Shown: positions 19,456 to 28,749 of the stretch, piece after piece
Numbering within the stretch: the first letter of the stretch is position 1
Layout: each line of letters begins with the position of its first letter
DNA from: Parahoeflea olei
Lineage (GTDB): Bacteria; Pseudomonadota; Alphaproteobacteria; Rhizobiales; Rhizobiaceae
Length of the DNA: 64,000 nucleotides
Reading direction: 5' to 3'
Assembly (NCBI RefSeq): GCF_001703635.1
Contig: NZ_LQZT01000050.1
Location: 23,794-87,793 of the forward strand
The notes under the pieces: generated by a model
Database searches by the model: none
Told to the model about the DNA's origin: nothing
The model's input: the letters and a program-made list of their open reading frames with translations, nothing else
Made by a program: the position numbers and the translations under genes

Positions 19456-21054
19456 TCAGAAATCCGTGGGCACGCCGCCTTCACGCTTGCGGCGGGCGAC
19501 GAAGGCGGCAAGCTCCTCGCTGATCGCCTCGTCGAGCGGCGGCGCCTCGTAATTGGCGAGCGTCTCCTTCCACACCCGGTTGGCGTGGTCATAGGTGGTG
19601 GGCTGGCCGGCGAGGCTCCAACTTTCGAAATTGCGCCAGTCCGACAGGATCGGCGAATAGAACGCGGTCTCGTAGCGCGACAGCGTGTGCGCGGTGCCGA
19701 AATAGTGGCCGCCCGGTCCCACGTCGGCGATCGCGTCGAGCGCCAGCGCCTCGGGGCTGGTGTCGAGCGGCGCCAGGAACTCAGCCAGCATCTGCAAAAG
19801 GTCGACATCGAGAATGAATTTCTCGAACGAGGCCGTGAGCCCGCCTTCCATCCAGCCCGCCGCATGCATGATGAAATTGCCGCCGCCCTGCACCACGGCC
19901 CACAGAGACATCATCGATTCATAGGCCGACTGGGCGTCGAGCGTGTTGGCCGCGCAGGTGTTCGAGGTGCGGTAGGGAATGCCGTAGCGCCGCGCGAGCT
20001 GGCCGCCGACCATCACCGCCTTCATGTATTCCGGCGTGCCGAAGGCCGGCGCGCCGGACTTCATGTCGACATTGGAGGTAAACCCGCCATAGACCACCGG
20101 CGCGCCCGCGCGCACCAGCTGCGTGAAGGCGATGCCCGCCAGCGCCTCGGCGTTCTGCTGCACCAGCGCGCCGGCGATGGTGACCGGGGCCATCGCGCCC
20201 GCCAGCGTAAACGGCGTGACCACCACCACCTGGTTGCGCGCCGACATCTCGATGATCCCCTGCAGCATCGGCGCGTCGTAACGCAGCGGCGAGGAGGCAT
20301 TGATGATGGTGAACAGCGACGGCTCCGCTTCGAGCTGTTCGGCGCTGATGCCGCGGCCGATGCGGACGATCTCCAGTGCATCGAGATTGCGCTCTTTGCC
20401 CAAGGAATAGGCATGGAAGGGTTTGTCGGTGAGCCGCACAAGATCCGACAGGCAATCGATGTGGCGCACGGAGGCATGCAGGTCCGTGGGCTCGACCGGA
20501 TAGCCGCCGGTCATGTGGATGATGTCGAAGGACTGGGCGAGCCGGATCAGGTTGCGGAAATCCTCCTGGGTGCCGGTCCGGCGGCCGGTATCGCGGTCCG
20601 AGCAGTAGGGCGCGGAGGCCACTTGCGCGAAGGCGATGTTGCGCCCGCCGATCTCGATATTGCGCTCCGGGTTGCGCGCATGCAGCGTGAACGGCCCGGG
20701 CGCCTTGGCGACCAGGTCCATCACCAGCCCGCGGTCGAGCCGCACCCGCTCGGAACCGGCGCTCACATCCGCGCCCGCCGCCTTGAGCCGTTCCCGGGCC
20801 TCGGGCAGCATGAAATCCATGCCGATGGTTTCGAGCACGGTGAGCGAAGCCTCGTGGATCGCCTCGAGACCCTCCTCGGTCGCGAGCAGCGAGGGCGACT
20901 GGGTGTTGAGGATCGAACGGTAGCGCAGCGTGGCCGGGCCCTTGCGGCCCTTGCCGCGGTCTCCGCCGCGGCCGCCCCCCGCCCGCCGGCGCCGTTCCGG
21001 GGCGCCCGCGGTGTTCTCGATGGCGGCAGGTGCGATCTCGTCAAAGCTGCTCAT
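19456..21054 (-). CDS. MttB-family methyltransferase (non-pyrrolysine)
   Basis: 532-residue member of the trimethylamine methyltransferase MttB superfamily, which moves methyl groups from quaternary amines such as glycine betaine to a corrinoid protein. Family segments include TGGYPVEPTDLHASVRHI, GGFTSNVDMKSGAPAFGTPE and the C-terminal GGHYFGTAHTL. The frame has no internal UAG, so it is of the abundant non-pyrrolysine type. Residues 19-38 form an Arg/Gly-rich low-complexity stretch before the barrel. No corrinoid protein gene is adjacent. Start at 21054 is judged from position; a longer start adds non-conserved residues. Confidence 0.9.
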   Translation of the reverse strand: MSSFDEIAPAAIENTAGAPERRRRAGGGRGGDRGKGRKGPATLRYRSILNTQSPSLLATEEGLEAIHEASLTVLETIGMDFMLPEARERLKAAGADVSAGSERVRLDRGLVMDLVAKAPGPFTLHARNPERNIEIGGRNIAFAQVASAPYCSDRDTGRRTGTQEDFRNLIRLAQSFDIIHMTGGYPVEPTDLHASVRHIDCLSDLVRLTDKPFHAYSLGKERNLDALEIVRIGRGISAEQLEAEPSLFTIINASSPLRYDAPMLQGIIEMSARNQVVVVTPFTLAGAMAPVTIAGALVQQNAEALAGIAFTQLVRAGAPVVYGGFTSNVDMKSGAPAFGTPEYMKAVMVGGQLARRYGIPYRTSNTCAANTLDAQSAYESMMSLWAVVQGGGNFIMHAAGWMEGGLTASFEKFILDVDLLQMLAEFLAPLDTSPEALALDAIADVGPGGHYFGTAHTLSRYETAFYSPILSDWRNFESWSLAGQPTTYDHANRVWKETLANYEAPPLDEAISEELAAFVARRKREGGVPTDF

Positions 21055-21238
21055 GCGAACCTGCCCCCGTCCTGATCCCGCTGTCTGTCGGCGCCACCAG
21101 CGGGGCGCCCAGATGCACGACGCTATGCCGGAGCGCGCCGTCCTGCAAGCCGTCCGCAGGCGCATTTTTCATGCGCGGCAGGGTTGGTTCGCGGGATCAG
21201 TCTCGCGTAAGCGCGCAAGACTAGGTTCTGACGCATGG

Positions 21239-21253
21239 TTAACACTTTATTCA
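21239..21253 (+). promoter_or_regulatory. Possible CtrA-like site between mttB-like gene and hybrid kinase
   Basis: TTAA, seven bases, then TTCA: one mismatch from the TTAA-N7-TTAA box bound by the alphaproteobacterial cell-cycle regulator CtrA. It lies about 65 bases upstream of the kinase start in a locally AT-rich patch. A single near-match in 264 bases can arise by chance, so this is tentative. Confidence 0.25.
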
Positions 21254-21318
21254 ACGCGTCTAGGTGACATTGCGGGGTGTAACTGGCGTCCAGACGTGGA
21301 TCAGTGGGAGTTTGCCGC

Positions 21319-24300
21319 GTGGGTGAGTTGAACAGCAGCGAAAGCGATGACGTGCTGGCGGACGCATGCGCGTTGGTCGGCAGCGACCCCAATCCGGCCT
21401 TCGTCAAGGATTCCGAACTGCGCTATGTCGCGGTCAACGCGGCCTATGCGGAGTTGTGGGATTGCACGCCCGCATCGCTGATCGGCCAGCAGAGCCATCA
21501 TCATTTCGATTCCGCCGAACAGAACGACCGCGACGAAAAGGAACGTCGCAGCCTGGTGTTCGGCAAGGACCAGGTAGCCCTGTTCGCCCATCCGCTCAAG
21601 GGTGGGCGGTTTCGGATCCGGATCCAGCGCAAGCGGCAGTCGAGCGGCCGCACCTTCATTCTCGGCCGGTTCGAGCCGATCGCCGGGGTCCGCTTCGAGA
21701 CCGGCCAGGACTGGTCGGCCGCCGCGCCGGAGGGACAGCCCGCGCCGCGGGTGTTTGCCGTTTCCGCTGCCGGCGACCCTGCAACGTCCGATGACACCGC
21801 GATGCGCGGCGACTACCGCCTGCTCAGGGCTGCCATCGCCGCCTCTGCCGAGCCCATCGCGGTGATGGACGCGACCGGCCGGGTGCTCGCCGAAAGCCCG
21901 GGCTACCGGACCTGCTCCGGCCCCTGGCAGAAGACGGCGCTGCCCGAGGGCGGCTGGCTGCAGCGGGCCGCTTCCGGCAGGGAAGGCGCGACAGAAACGG
22001 ACTCCGCGAGCACGGGCCTCGACCCGGCCGACCGTTCGATGCTCCACCGGTTCAGGGAAATCTTCGACCGGATGGATGTCGGCATCGTCCTTTACGATCC
22101 CTCCGATGTGCTGATCTACGTCAATCCGGCGATGGATGCGCTGACGGCGCCGGACTACCGCCTGGAGGTCGGGCAGGACCTGCATTCTGCCCTCGAGGTC
22201 ACATGCACGTTCAGCGCCGAGCACGAGCCGCAGGCGCGTGCGAGCTGGATCGCCGAGCAGACGGCCGCCCATCGCCAATTCGGCGCGGCCAATGTGCAGC
22301 GGCTGAAAAACGGGCGCTGGATCCGCATCATCAACCGCGCGCTGGCCGACGGCTGCATTCTGGGCCTGCGCATCGATGTCACCGAACTCAAGGAACGCGA
22401 GGCCGCGCTCGAAACCAAGATCGCGGAGAACAAGCTGTTCCGGGCGATTCTCGACGAAATGCCGGTGTCGAGTTTCGTCAAGGACGCCGACTATCGCTAC
22501 ACCTATGTCAACCGCGCCCATGCCGGCCTGACCGGCATCCCCAATGCCGAAATTCTCGGCCGCGACGATTTCGAGATCTTCGGCAGCCACGGCCAGGCGC
22601 TGCGCGACGCCGATGTCGAGGTGATGAAGGGCGACAAGTTGATCGAGAGCGATGCGGAGATCACCAACGCCCAGGGCGAGGTGCTCAAGCTGATCGACCG
22701 CAAGGTCGCCTTCACCGATCCCGCCGGGCGGCGCTTCCTGCTCGGCACCACGCTCGACGTCAGCGAAATGAAGCGGCGGGAGCGCGATGTGTTCGAGGCG
22801 CGCCGGCTGGCCGAGAGCATCCGGGCCGACCTGCAAAGCGCGATCGATGCCATGCATCTGGGCGTCGTCATCGTTGACAAGGACCTCAATGTCGAACTTG
22901 TCAACGGCGCGTTCTTCGAGATCTGGAAGATCAGGCGCGAGGACGCCTATCTCAAGGCCCCGTTCCGGCGGCTGATCGACGTCAACCGGCACAACGGCAT
23001 CTACCAGGTTCCCGAGGAGGAATTCGAGGACTATATCGCCCGCCGGCTCGAGGAAATCCGCCAGGGCTATGTCGAACCGCGCGAGTTCTCCCGCGCCGAC
23101 GGCAGGACGATGATCTATTCGGTTCGCTCGCTCTCCGAAGGCAAGCGGATGATCTCCTATTTCGACGTGACCGAACTCAAGCAGCGCGAGCAGGAACTGG
23201 TCTCGGCCCGCGCCGAAGTCGAGCGTGCCAGTGAATTGCTCGGTGCGGCGGCGGGCGCCATGGCGCAGGGTCTGCTGGTGACCAACCAGAACACGATCCT
23301 GTTCGCCAACGACGCCTTCTTCGAGATGCTGGACCTGCCGCGCGAACTGGCGCAGGCCGGCGGCGATCTAAGCGCCTATTTCGATTTCTGCGAAGCCCGC
23401 GGCGATTATGGCGACGCGGAACAGGCGCGCATCTCGCGCGCGAAGATCGCTGACAGCCACGAACACGGAACCGCGCTGTCGCTCGAACGGCAGGGCCAGG
23501 CTGGCCGCTGGCTCAGGATCGATGCCAAGCCCTCGGCCAACAAGACCATGATCATCACCTACACCGATATCACGGAGGCCAAGAAGCGCGAGGCCGAACT
23601 CGAGGAACTGCTCGGCAAGGCCGAGATCGCCGACCGTGCCAAGTCCGAATTCCTGGCAAACATGAGCCACGAGATCCGCACGCCGATGAACGGGGTTCTG
23701 GGCATGGCGGAACTGCTGTCGCGAACCGAACTCGACACCCGCCAGCGCACCTTCACCGATATCATCGTCAAGTCCGGCAACGCGCTCTTGACGATCATCA
23801 ACGACATCCTCGACTTCTCGAAGATCGACGCCGGCCAGCTCGTCCTCGACGAAGCCCCGTTCGATATCCGCGAGACGATCGAGGATGTGGCGACGCTGGT
23901 CTCGAGCCGGGCAGCGGAGCGCGACATCGAACTCATCGTCCGCATCGCTCCCGACCTGCCGGCCCGCGTGGTGGGCGATGTCGGGCGCATCCGCCAGATC
24001 ATCACCAATCTTGCCGGCAACGCCATCAAGTTCACCGAATCCGGCCATGTGCTGATCGAGCTGAGCGGCACGGTCAAGGACGGCAACATGGTCGACATGC
24101 AGCTGCGCGTCGAGGACACCGGCATCGGCATTCCGCAGGAAAAGCTCGAGGCCGTGTTCGAGAAATTCTCGCAGGTCGACAATTCCTCGACCCGCCGGCA
24201 CGAGGGCACCGGCCTCGGTCTTGCCATCACGTCGCGACTGGTGGCGTTGATGGGCGGCACGATCCGCGCTGAAAGTGTGGTCGACCAGGGCTCGGTGTTC

Positions 24301-25290
24301 ATCGTCGACATGGCGATGCCGGTCGACCAGACCGCGCCGCGGGCGCGCGTCGCGCCGATCGACGTGACCGGCGCGCGGATCCTTGTCATCGACGACAATC
24401 CCGTCAACCGGGCGATCCTGCACGAGCAGCTGACGGCCTGGGGATTTGACGCCTGCGCCGCGGTGTCCGGACGCGAAGGGCTCGAGGTGCTTGCCGCCGC
24501 GGCGCGTTTCTCCGTGCCGGTCGATGCCGTCATTCTCGATTACCACATGCCCGAGATGGACGGGGTGATGACCGCGCGCGCCATCCGCGACGCCTTCGGT
24601 CCGGAAAACCCGCCGATCGTCATGCTCACCTCGATGGACCTCAAGGCCACGGAAGTCGATTTCCGAAAGACCGTGGTGCAGGCGACGCTGATGAAGCCGG
24701 CGCGCTCGTCGCTGCTGCTCGAAACCATCGTCGAGGTGCTGCAGGCAGCCGTCGGAGCCCGCGGCATGTCCGGCACCGTCCAGGCGGTCGGGCAGGGCGG
24801 TTCGGCCGCCACCCGCGTGCCGCCGGCGGCGCCACCGCCGCTTCCGCCCCCTGCCAGGGATGACGTGCGGCTCACCGCAGCCGAGGGGCTGGACCTGCTC
24901 GTGGCCGAGGACAACGAGGTCAACCAGATCGTCTTCACCCAGATCCTCGATGATCTCGGCGTGCGCTACCGGATTGCCGACAATGGCGGGGCGGCGGTCG
25001 AGCTGTGGCGGACGAAACGTCCTGCGCTGATCCTGATGGACGTGTCGATGCCGGTGATGAACGGCCACCAGGCCGCCACCGCGATCCGCCAGGAGGAGGC
25101 AGCCGATCCCGAACTCGGTCATACGCCGATCGTCGGGGTCACCGCCCATGCGCTGGCCGGCGATCGTGACCGCTGCCTTGAGGCCGGGATGGACGATTAC
25201 CTGTCCAAGCCGATCAGCCCGGAAAAGCTCGAGGCCAAGATCCGCGAATGGCTCCCTGCCGACGTCACCGCGCGGATCAATCAGGCCTGA
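21319..25290 (+). CDS. Soluble multi-PAS hybrid histidine kinase with two receiver domains
   Basis: 1323-residue cytoplasmic sensor kinase with no membrane helices. PAS-type domains occupy most of the first 760 residues, with clear repeats beginning near residues 15, 247, 373, 510 and 646. The HisKA dimerisation helix has phospho-acceptor His784 (FLANMSHEIRTPMNGV). The ATPase domain follows with an N-box near residue 896 (NLAGNAIKF) and DTGIGIP, GTGLGLAI. Two receivers come last: Asp1074 (ILDYHMPEMDG) and Asp1241 (ILMDVSMPVMNG), joined by a Pro-rich linker. GTG at 21319 has GGGAG eight bases upstream and is preferred over an in-frame GTG at 21304. The signal and partner regulator are unknown. 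Its end overlaps the convergent mnmD by ten bases. Confidence 0.93.
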   Translation: MGELNSSESDDVLADACALVGSDPNPAFVKDSELRYVAVNAAYAELWDCTPASLIGQQSHHHFDSAEQNDRDEKERRSLVFGKDQVALFAHPLKGGRFRIRIQRKRQSSGRTFILGRFEPIAGVRFETGQDWSAAAPEGQPAPRVFAVSAAGDPATSDDTAMRGDYRLLRAAIAASAEPIAVMDATGRVLAESPGYRTCSGPWQKTALPEGGWLQRAASGREGATETDSASTGLDPADRSMLHRFREIFDRMDVGIVLYDPSDVLIYVNPAMDALTAPDYRLEVGQDLHSALEVTCTFSAEHEPQARASWIAEQTAAHRQFGAANVQRLKNGRWIRIINRALADGCILGLRIDVTELKEREAALETKIAENKLFRAILDEMPVSSFVKDADYRYTYVNRAHAGLTGIPNAEILGRDDFEIFGSHGQALRDADVEVMKGDKLIESDAEITNAQGEVLKLIDRKVAFTDPAGRRFLLGTTLDVSEMKRRERDVFEARRLAESIRADLQSAIDAMHLGVVIVDKDLNVELVNGAFFEIWKIRREDAYLKAPFRRLIDVNRHNGIYQVPEEEFEDYIARRLEEIRQGYVEPREFSRADGRTMIYSVRSLSEGKRMISYFDVTELKQREQELVSARAEVERASELLGAAAGAMAQGLLVTNQNTILFANDAFFEMLDLPRELAQAGGDLSAYFDFCEARGDYGDAEQARISRAKIADSHEHGTALSLERQGQAGRWLRIDAKPSANKTMIITYTDITEAKKREAELEELLGKAEIADRAKSEFLANMSHEIRTPMNGVLGMAELLSRTELDTRQRTFTDIIVKSGNALLTIINDILDFSKIDAGQLVLDEAPFDIRETIEDVATLVSSRAAERDIELIVRIAPDLPARVVGDVGRIRQIITNLAGNAIKFTESGHVLIELSGTVKDGNMVDMQLRVEDTGIGIPQEKLEAVFEKFSQVDNSSTRRHEGTGLGLAITSRLVALMGGTIRAESVVDQGSVFIVDMAMPVDQTAPRARVAPIDVTGARILVIDDNPVNRAILHEQLTAWGFDACAAVSGREGLEVLAAAARFSVPVDAVILDYHMPEMDGVMTARAIRDAFGPENPPIVMLTSMDLKATEVDFRKTVVQATLMKPARSSLLLETIVEVLQAAVGARGMSGTVQAVGQGGSAATRVPPAAPPPLPPPARDDVRLTAAEGLDLLVAEDNEVNQIVFTQILDDLGVRYRIADNGGAAVELWRTKRPALILMDVSMPVMNGHQAATAIRQEEAADPELGHTPIVGVTAHALAGDRDRCLEAGMDDYLSKPISPEKLEAKIREWLPADVTARINQA

Positions 25291-26033
25291 TCGGCCGCCG
25301 CTTCGAGGCGTCCCGCGCTCATGTCGCGCTTGCCGGCGTGCCCCTTGCGCTTTTCCACGGCAAATCCGGCCGCCGCGAGGTTGCGCCGGACCCAGCCCGC
25401 GGCCGAATAGGTGGCGAAACTGCCGCCCGGGGCGGTGCGCCGCGCCACCAGCCGCATCAGTTCCTCCGACCACATGTCCGGATTGCGCGCGGGCGAGAAC
25501 CCGTCGAGAAACCAGGCGTCGGCCTTGAAGTTCGCCGTGCCGAGGCGGTCGAGCGCCGCGCCGGTATGCACGGTGAGTTCCACCTGCCTCATGCCGGATC
25601 CACAGCTGACGTGGATGTCGCCCGCGGGCCGGTCGGGCCAGGCGGCGATCAGCAGCGCGGTGCGCGCCCCCAGATCCGGCCAGGCCGACAGTGCACGCGC
25701 GATCGCCGCGCGCGGCAGCGGGCGCAGCTCGAACGAGTGAAAGCGAAGCCGCGCCCCCTCGGGCGCCAGCGCTTCGAAGGCCGACCAGGTTTCGAGAAAA
25801 TTGAGCCCCGTGCCGAAGCCGAGTTCGCCGATGACGAAAGGTCGCACGGCCGCGGCGAACCGCGCGGGCAGGTCGTTTCCGCCCAGAAACACGTGTCGGC
25901 ATTCGGCGCGGCCGTCGGCGCGGGAATAATAGAAGTCGCCAAATTCCTCTGAATAAGGCATATCGCCTTCATGCCAGGACAGCCGGGCAGCCTGTCCCGC
26001 GGCGTCATCGTCGAAGGCGGAAGGATAGATCAT
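25281..26033 (-). CDS. mnmD: tRNA (mnm5s2U34)-methyltransferase MnmD
   Basis: Stand-alone version of the methyltransferase half of MnmC, completing the mnm5s2U modification at tRNA wobble position 34. The 250-residue protein has MPYSEEFGDFYYS (about residue 25), SAM-binding GELGFGTGLNFLETW near residue 68, and the catalytic-region WFLDGFSPARNPDMW near residue 174. The ATG at 26033 lies on the complementary strand of the ATG of the oxidoreductase gene: the two starts share the palindrome CATG. Its ribosome site is weak, but the next Met is too far in. The partner oxidoreductase is the divergent neighbour, so MnmC activity is split over two genes. Confidence 0.9.
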   Translation of the reverse strand: MIYPSAFDDDAAGQAARLSWHEGDMPYSEEFGDFYYSRADGRAECRHVFLGGNDLPARFAAAVRPFVIGELGFGTGLNFLETWSAFEALAPEGARLRFHSFELRPLPRAAIARALSAWPDLGARTALLIAAWPDRPAGDIHVSCGSGMRQVELTVHTGAALDRLGTANFKADAWFLDGFSPARNPDMWSEELMRLVARRTAPGGSFATYSAAGWVRRNLAAAGFAVEKRKGHAGKRDMSAGRLEAAADQA

Positions 26034-27228
26034 GGGTGTTGCCGATAGCGGTGGGATTGGCGGCGGTCAAGCCGCGCCGGATCTGCTGGTCGCGGGCGCG
26101 GGCGTGGCGGGCCTCTGGCTCACGGTCAAGGCCGCCCGGGCTGGACTCAAGGTGATGCTGGTCGAAGCGGGCAATCCCGGTTCAGGCGCCAGCGGCGGCT
26201 TTCTGGGCGCGCTGATGCCGCATGGACCGGAACGCTGGAACGACAAGAAGCAATTCCAGCTGCAGGCGCTGATCGACCTCGAGGACGAGGTGGCGCGGCT
26301 CGAATCCGAGACCGGGCTGCAGTGTCTGTATCGCCGCAGCGGCCGCATCCTGCCGCTCTCGTCCGAACGCGCGCGTACCGAGGCGCTCTCCCGCGCGGCC
26401 GATGCACAGGCCAACTGGGGGCCGCGCTTTGCCTGGGAAGTACGCCATGCCGCCGATATCGGCGGATGGCCCGACATGCTGCGCGCGCCGCACGGCGTCG
26501 TCCACGAAACGCTCTCGGCCAGGGTCTCGCCGCCGGGGCTGTTGGGCGCGCTGCTGGCGAGCCTCGGCGCGATGGCGAATGTCGAATTGCGTCTCGGCGT
26601 CGCCGTGACCGGGGTCCTGCCGGAGGGCAAGGCGGCGCGCCTGTCGGACGGCTCGACGGTCGGGTGCGGCCATGTCGCGCTTGCCAACGGTGTCGATGCC
26701 TTTCCGCTGATCGCGCAGGCGGCAGGGCTCTCTGGATCGCCGCTCGGCAGCGGCGTGAAGGGCCAGGCGGCATTGCTCGATGCCGGCGCCGCGCCGGAGC
26801 TGCCGCTGGTGTTCGATGACGGCGTCTATGTGATCGTCCACGAGAACGGAGCCGTCGCCATCGGCTCGACCAGCGAACGCGACTATGACGACCCTGTGGC
26901 CACCGACACGCAACTCGACGATCTGGTCGCCCGCGCGCGTGCCCTTTGCCCGCTGATCAGGGAGGCGCCGGTGCTGCGGCGCTGGGCCGGGGTGCGGCCG
27001 CGCGGCGTCGGTCCCGATCCGATGCTCGGGCCGGTTCCCGGCGCGCCCAATGTGCTGGCCATGGCCGGGGGCTTCAAGACCAGCTTCGGCATCGCCCACC
27101 GCATGGCCGATTGCGTGGTCGCCGCCGTCACCGGAACGGCCGGCCCGGACCTGCCGGAGAGCTTCACCGTCGCCCACCATATCGCCAAGGCCGCGCGCGG
27201 CGGCAAAACCCTCAAGGCAAGAGACTGA
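26032..27228 (+). CDS. FAD-dependent oxidoreductase, MnmC C-terminal-like
   Basis: 398-residue DAO-family flavoprotein with N-terminal VAGAGVAGLWLTVKAARAG (dinucleotide fold, residues about 20-38) and GSGASGGFLGALMPHGP, the latter typical of the oxidoreductase domain of MnmC that converts cmnm5 to nm5 at tRNA U34. The C-terminal WAGVRPRGVGPDPMLGPVPG closes the FAD site. Pairing back to back with mnmD strongly supports this tRNA role; a general amino-acid oxidase is the alternative. The ATG at 26032 follows GGAAGGA. It overlaps the mnmD start by two bases on the other strand. Confidence 0.85.
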   Translation: MGVADSGGIGGGQAAPDLLVAGAGVAGLWLTVKAARAGLKVMLVEAGNPGSGASGGFLGALMPHGPERWNDKKQFQLQALIDLEDEVARLESETGLQCLYRRSGRILPLSSERARTEALSRAADAQANWGPRFAWEVRHAADIGGWPDMLRAPHGVVHETLSARVSPPGLLGALLASLGAMANVELRLGVAVTGVLPEGKAARLSDGSTVGCGHVALANGVDAFPLIAQAAGLSGSPLGSGVKGQAALLDAGAAPELPLVFDDGVYVIVHENGAVAIGSTSERDYDDPVATDTQLDDLVARARALCPLIREAPVLRRWAGVRPRGVGPDPMLGPVPGAPNVLAMAGGFKTSFGIAHRMADCVVAAVTGTAGPDLPESFTVAHHIAKAARGGKTLKARD

Positions 27229-27246
27229 AACGGCTACAACAGCTTG

Positions 27247-27265
27247 CGGTTTTTCTTCAAAACCG
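27247..27265 (+). terminator. Small hairpin after the MnmC-like oxidoreductase
   Basis: Perfect 7-bp stem CGGTTTT/AAAACCG with loop TCTTC, 18 bases past the stop of the oxidoreductase gene. It is followed by GGGG, not a T-run, so it is a poor intrinsic terminator; it may protect the mRNA end or be incidental. Confidence 0.25.
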
Positions 27266-27325
27266 GGGTCTCGACTTTTGGGGCCGGGCTGATACCGTTC
27301 GGCACACTGGAAATTGAATGGATTC

Positions 27326-28249
27326 ATGCGCATGAGACCCTATCCCCGCGACCTGATCGGCTATGGGCGAAAGACGCCGGACCCGCAGTGGCCAAACGGT
27401 GCCCACTGCGCCGTGCAGTTCGTCGTCAACTACGAGGAAGGCGGCGAAAGCTGCATCCTCGACGGCGATGCGGCCTCCGAGTCGCTGCTCTCGGAGATCG
27501 TCGGCGCGCAGCCCTGGCCGGGGCAGCGCAATCTCAACATGGAATCGATCTACGAATACGGCGCCCGCGCCGGCTTCTGGCGGCTCTGGCGGCTGTTCAC
27601 CGAGCGCAACATGCCGGTCACCGTCTATGGCGTGGCGCTCGCCATGCAGCGCAATCCCGAGGCGGTCGCGGCCATGCGCGAGGCGGACTGGGAAATCGCG
27701 AGCCACGGTCTGCGCTGGCTCGAATACAAGGATTTCTCCGAGGAGGAGGAACGCCGCCACATCGCCGAGTGCGTGCGCATCCACACCGAGGTGACCGGCT
27801 CCCGGCCGCTCGGCATCTATCAGGGCAAGCCGTCGTCCAACACGCTGCGGCTGGTGATGGAGGAGGGCGGCTTCGTCTATTCCGCCGATTCCTATGCCGA
27901 CGAGCTGCCCTACTGGGTCGCAGGTCCGAAGGGGCCGCATCTGATCGTGCCCTACACGCTCGACGCCAACGACATGCGGTTTGCCACGCCGCAGGGCTTC
28001 AATTCGGGCGACCAGTTCTTCACCTATCTCAAGGACACCTTCGACATGCTGATGGCCGAAGGGGCGGCGGGCAGTCCGAAGATGATGTCGGTGGGCCTGC
28101 ATTGCCGCCTGGTCGGCCGCCCCGGCCGCGCGGCGGCACTCGCCCGCTTCCTCGATTATGTCGGCTCGCACGACAAGGCCTGGGTCACCCGCCGCATCGA
28201 CATCGCCGAGCACTGGCACGCCCATCACCGGCCGGAGGCCGCGGTATGA
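27326..28249 (+). CDS. puuE: Allantoinase PuuE
   Basis: PuuE is a polysaccharide-deacetylase-fold allantoinase that opens allantoin to allantoate. The 307-residue product has YPRDLIGYGR at its start, VQFVVNYEEGGE (near residue 30), NMESIYEYGARAGFWR, and HGLRW plus a C-terminal HWHAHH; these match the family closely. ATG at 27326 is preferred because conserved sequence begins just after it; a TTG at 27314 and an ATG at 27332 are alternatives. It heads a run puuE-uraD-allA-uraH of purine ring degradation genes, and its stop overlaps the uraD start (ATGA). Confidence 0.93.
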   Translation: MRMRPYPRDLIGYGRKTPDPQWPNGAHCAVQFVVNYEEGGESCILDGDAASESLLSEIVGAQPWPGQRNLNMESIYEYGARAGFWRLWRLFTERNMPVTVYGVALAMQRNPEAVAAMREADWEIASHGLRWLEYKDFSEEEERRHIAECVRIHTEVTGSRPLGIYQGKPSSNTLRLVMEEGGFVYSADSYADELPYWVAGPKGPHLIVPYTLDANDMRFATPQGFNSGDQFFTYLKDTFDMLMAEGAAGSPKMMSVGLHCRLVGRPGRAAALARFLDYVGSHDKAWVTRRIDIAEHWHAHHRPEAAV

Positions 28250-28743
28250 CCGACCGCGCAGGTTTCGTTGGCCGGCTCGGCGGCGTGTTCGAGCATTCGC
28301 CCTGGATCGCCGAACGCGCCTTCGACACCGGCCGCATCGCCGAGCCGCTGGCCGCAGGGCCGGTGCATGCCGCTCTTTGCCAGGCATTCCGTGCCGCTAG
28401 CCGCGACGAGCGCTTGGGCGTGCTGCGCGCCCACCCGGATCTGGCCGGCAAGCTTGCGATCGCGGGCGGGCTGACGGCGGATTCGAAATCCGAACAGGCG
28501 GGCGCCGGGCTCGACCGGCTGACTCCGGCCGAACATGCCCGCTTCACCGATCTCAACAGCCGCTACATGGAGCGCTTCGGCTTTCCCTTCATCATCGCGG
28601 TCAAGGGGCTGACCAAGGACGATATTCTCGCGGCCTTCGAAACCCGCATCGGCAACGATGTCGACACCGAGTTCGCCACTGCCTGCGCCGAGGTCGAGAA
28701 GATCGCCGGTTTCCGCATCGCCTCGATCGTGCCGGAGGCCTGA
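28246..28743 (+). CDS. uraD: OHCU decarboxylase UraD
   Basis: 2-oxo-4-hydroxy-4-carboxy-5-ureidoimidazoline decarboxylase, which converts the uricase-pathway intermediate OHCU stereospecifically to S-allantoin. At 165 residues it has the normal length. The family core is visible as RAHPDLAGKLA (near residue 60) with the catalytic His, SKSEQAGAGLDRLTP, and FGFPFIIAVKG near residue 117. It is coupled to puuE by an ATGA overlap and is followed six bases later by allA. Confidence 0.95.
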   Translation: MTDRAGFVGRLGGVFEHSPWIAERAFDTGRIAEPLAAGPVHAALCQAFRAASRDERLGVLRAHPDLAGKLAIAGGLTADSKSEQAGAGLDRLTPAEHARFTDLNSRYMERFGFPFIIAVKGLTKDDILAAFETRIGNDVDTEFATACAEVEKIAGFRIASIVPEA

Positions 28744-28749
28744 GCCGCG

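Noticed and set aside
21301..22992. 563-codon minus-strand frame antisense to the hybrid kinase
   Set aside because: Lies fully within PAS-coding sequence of the real gene and shows no family signature.
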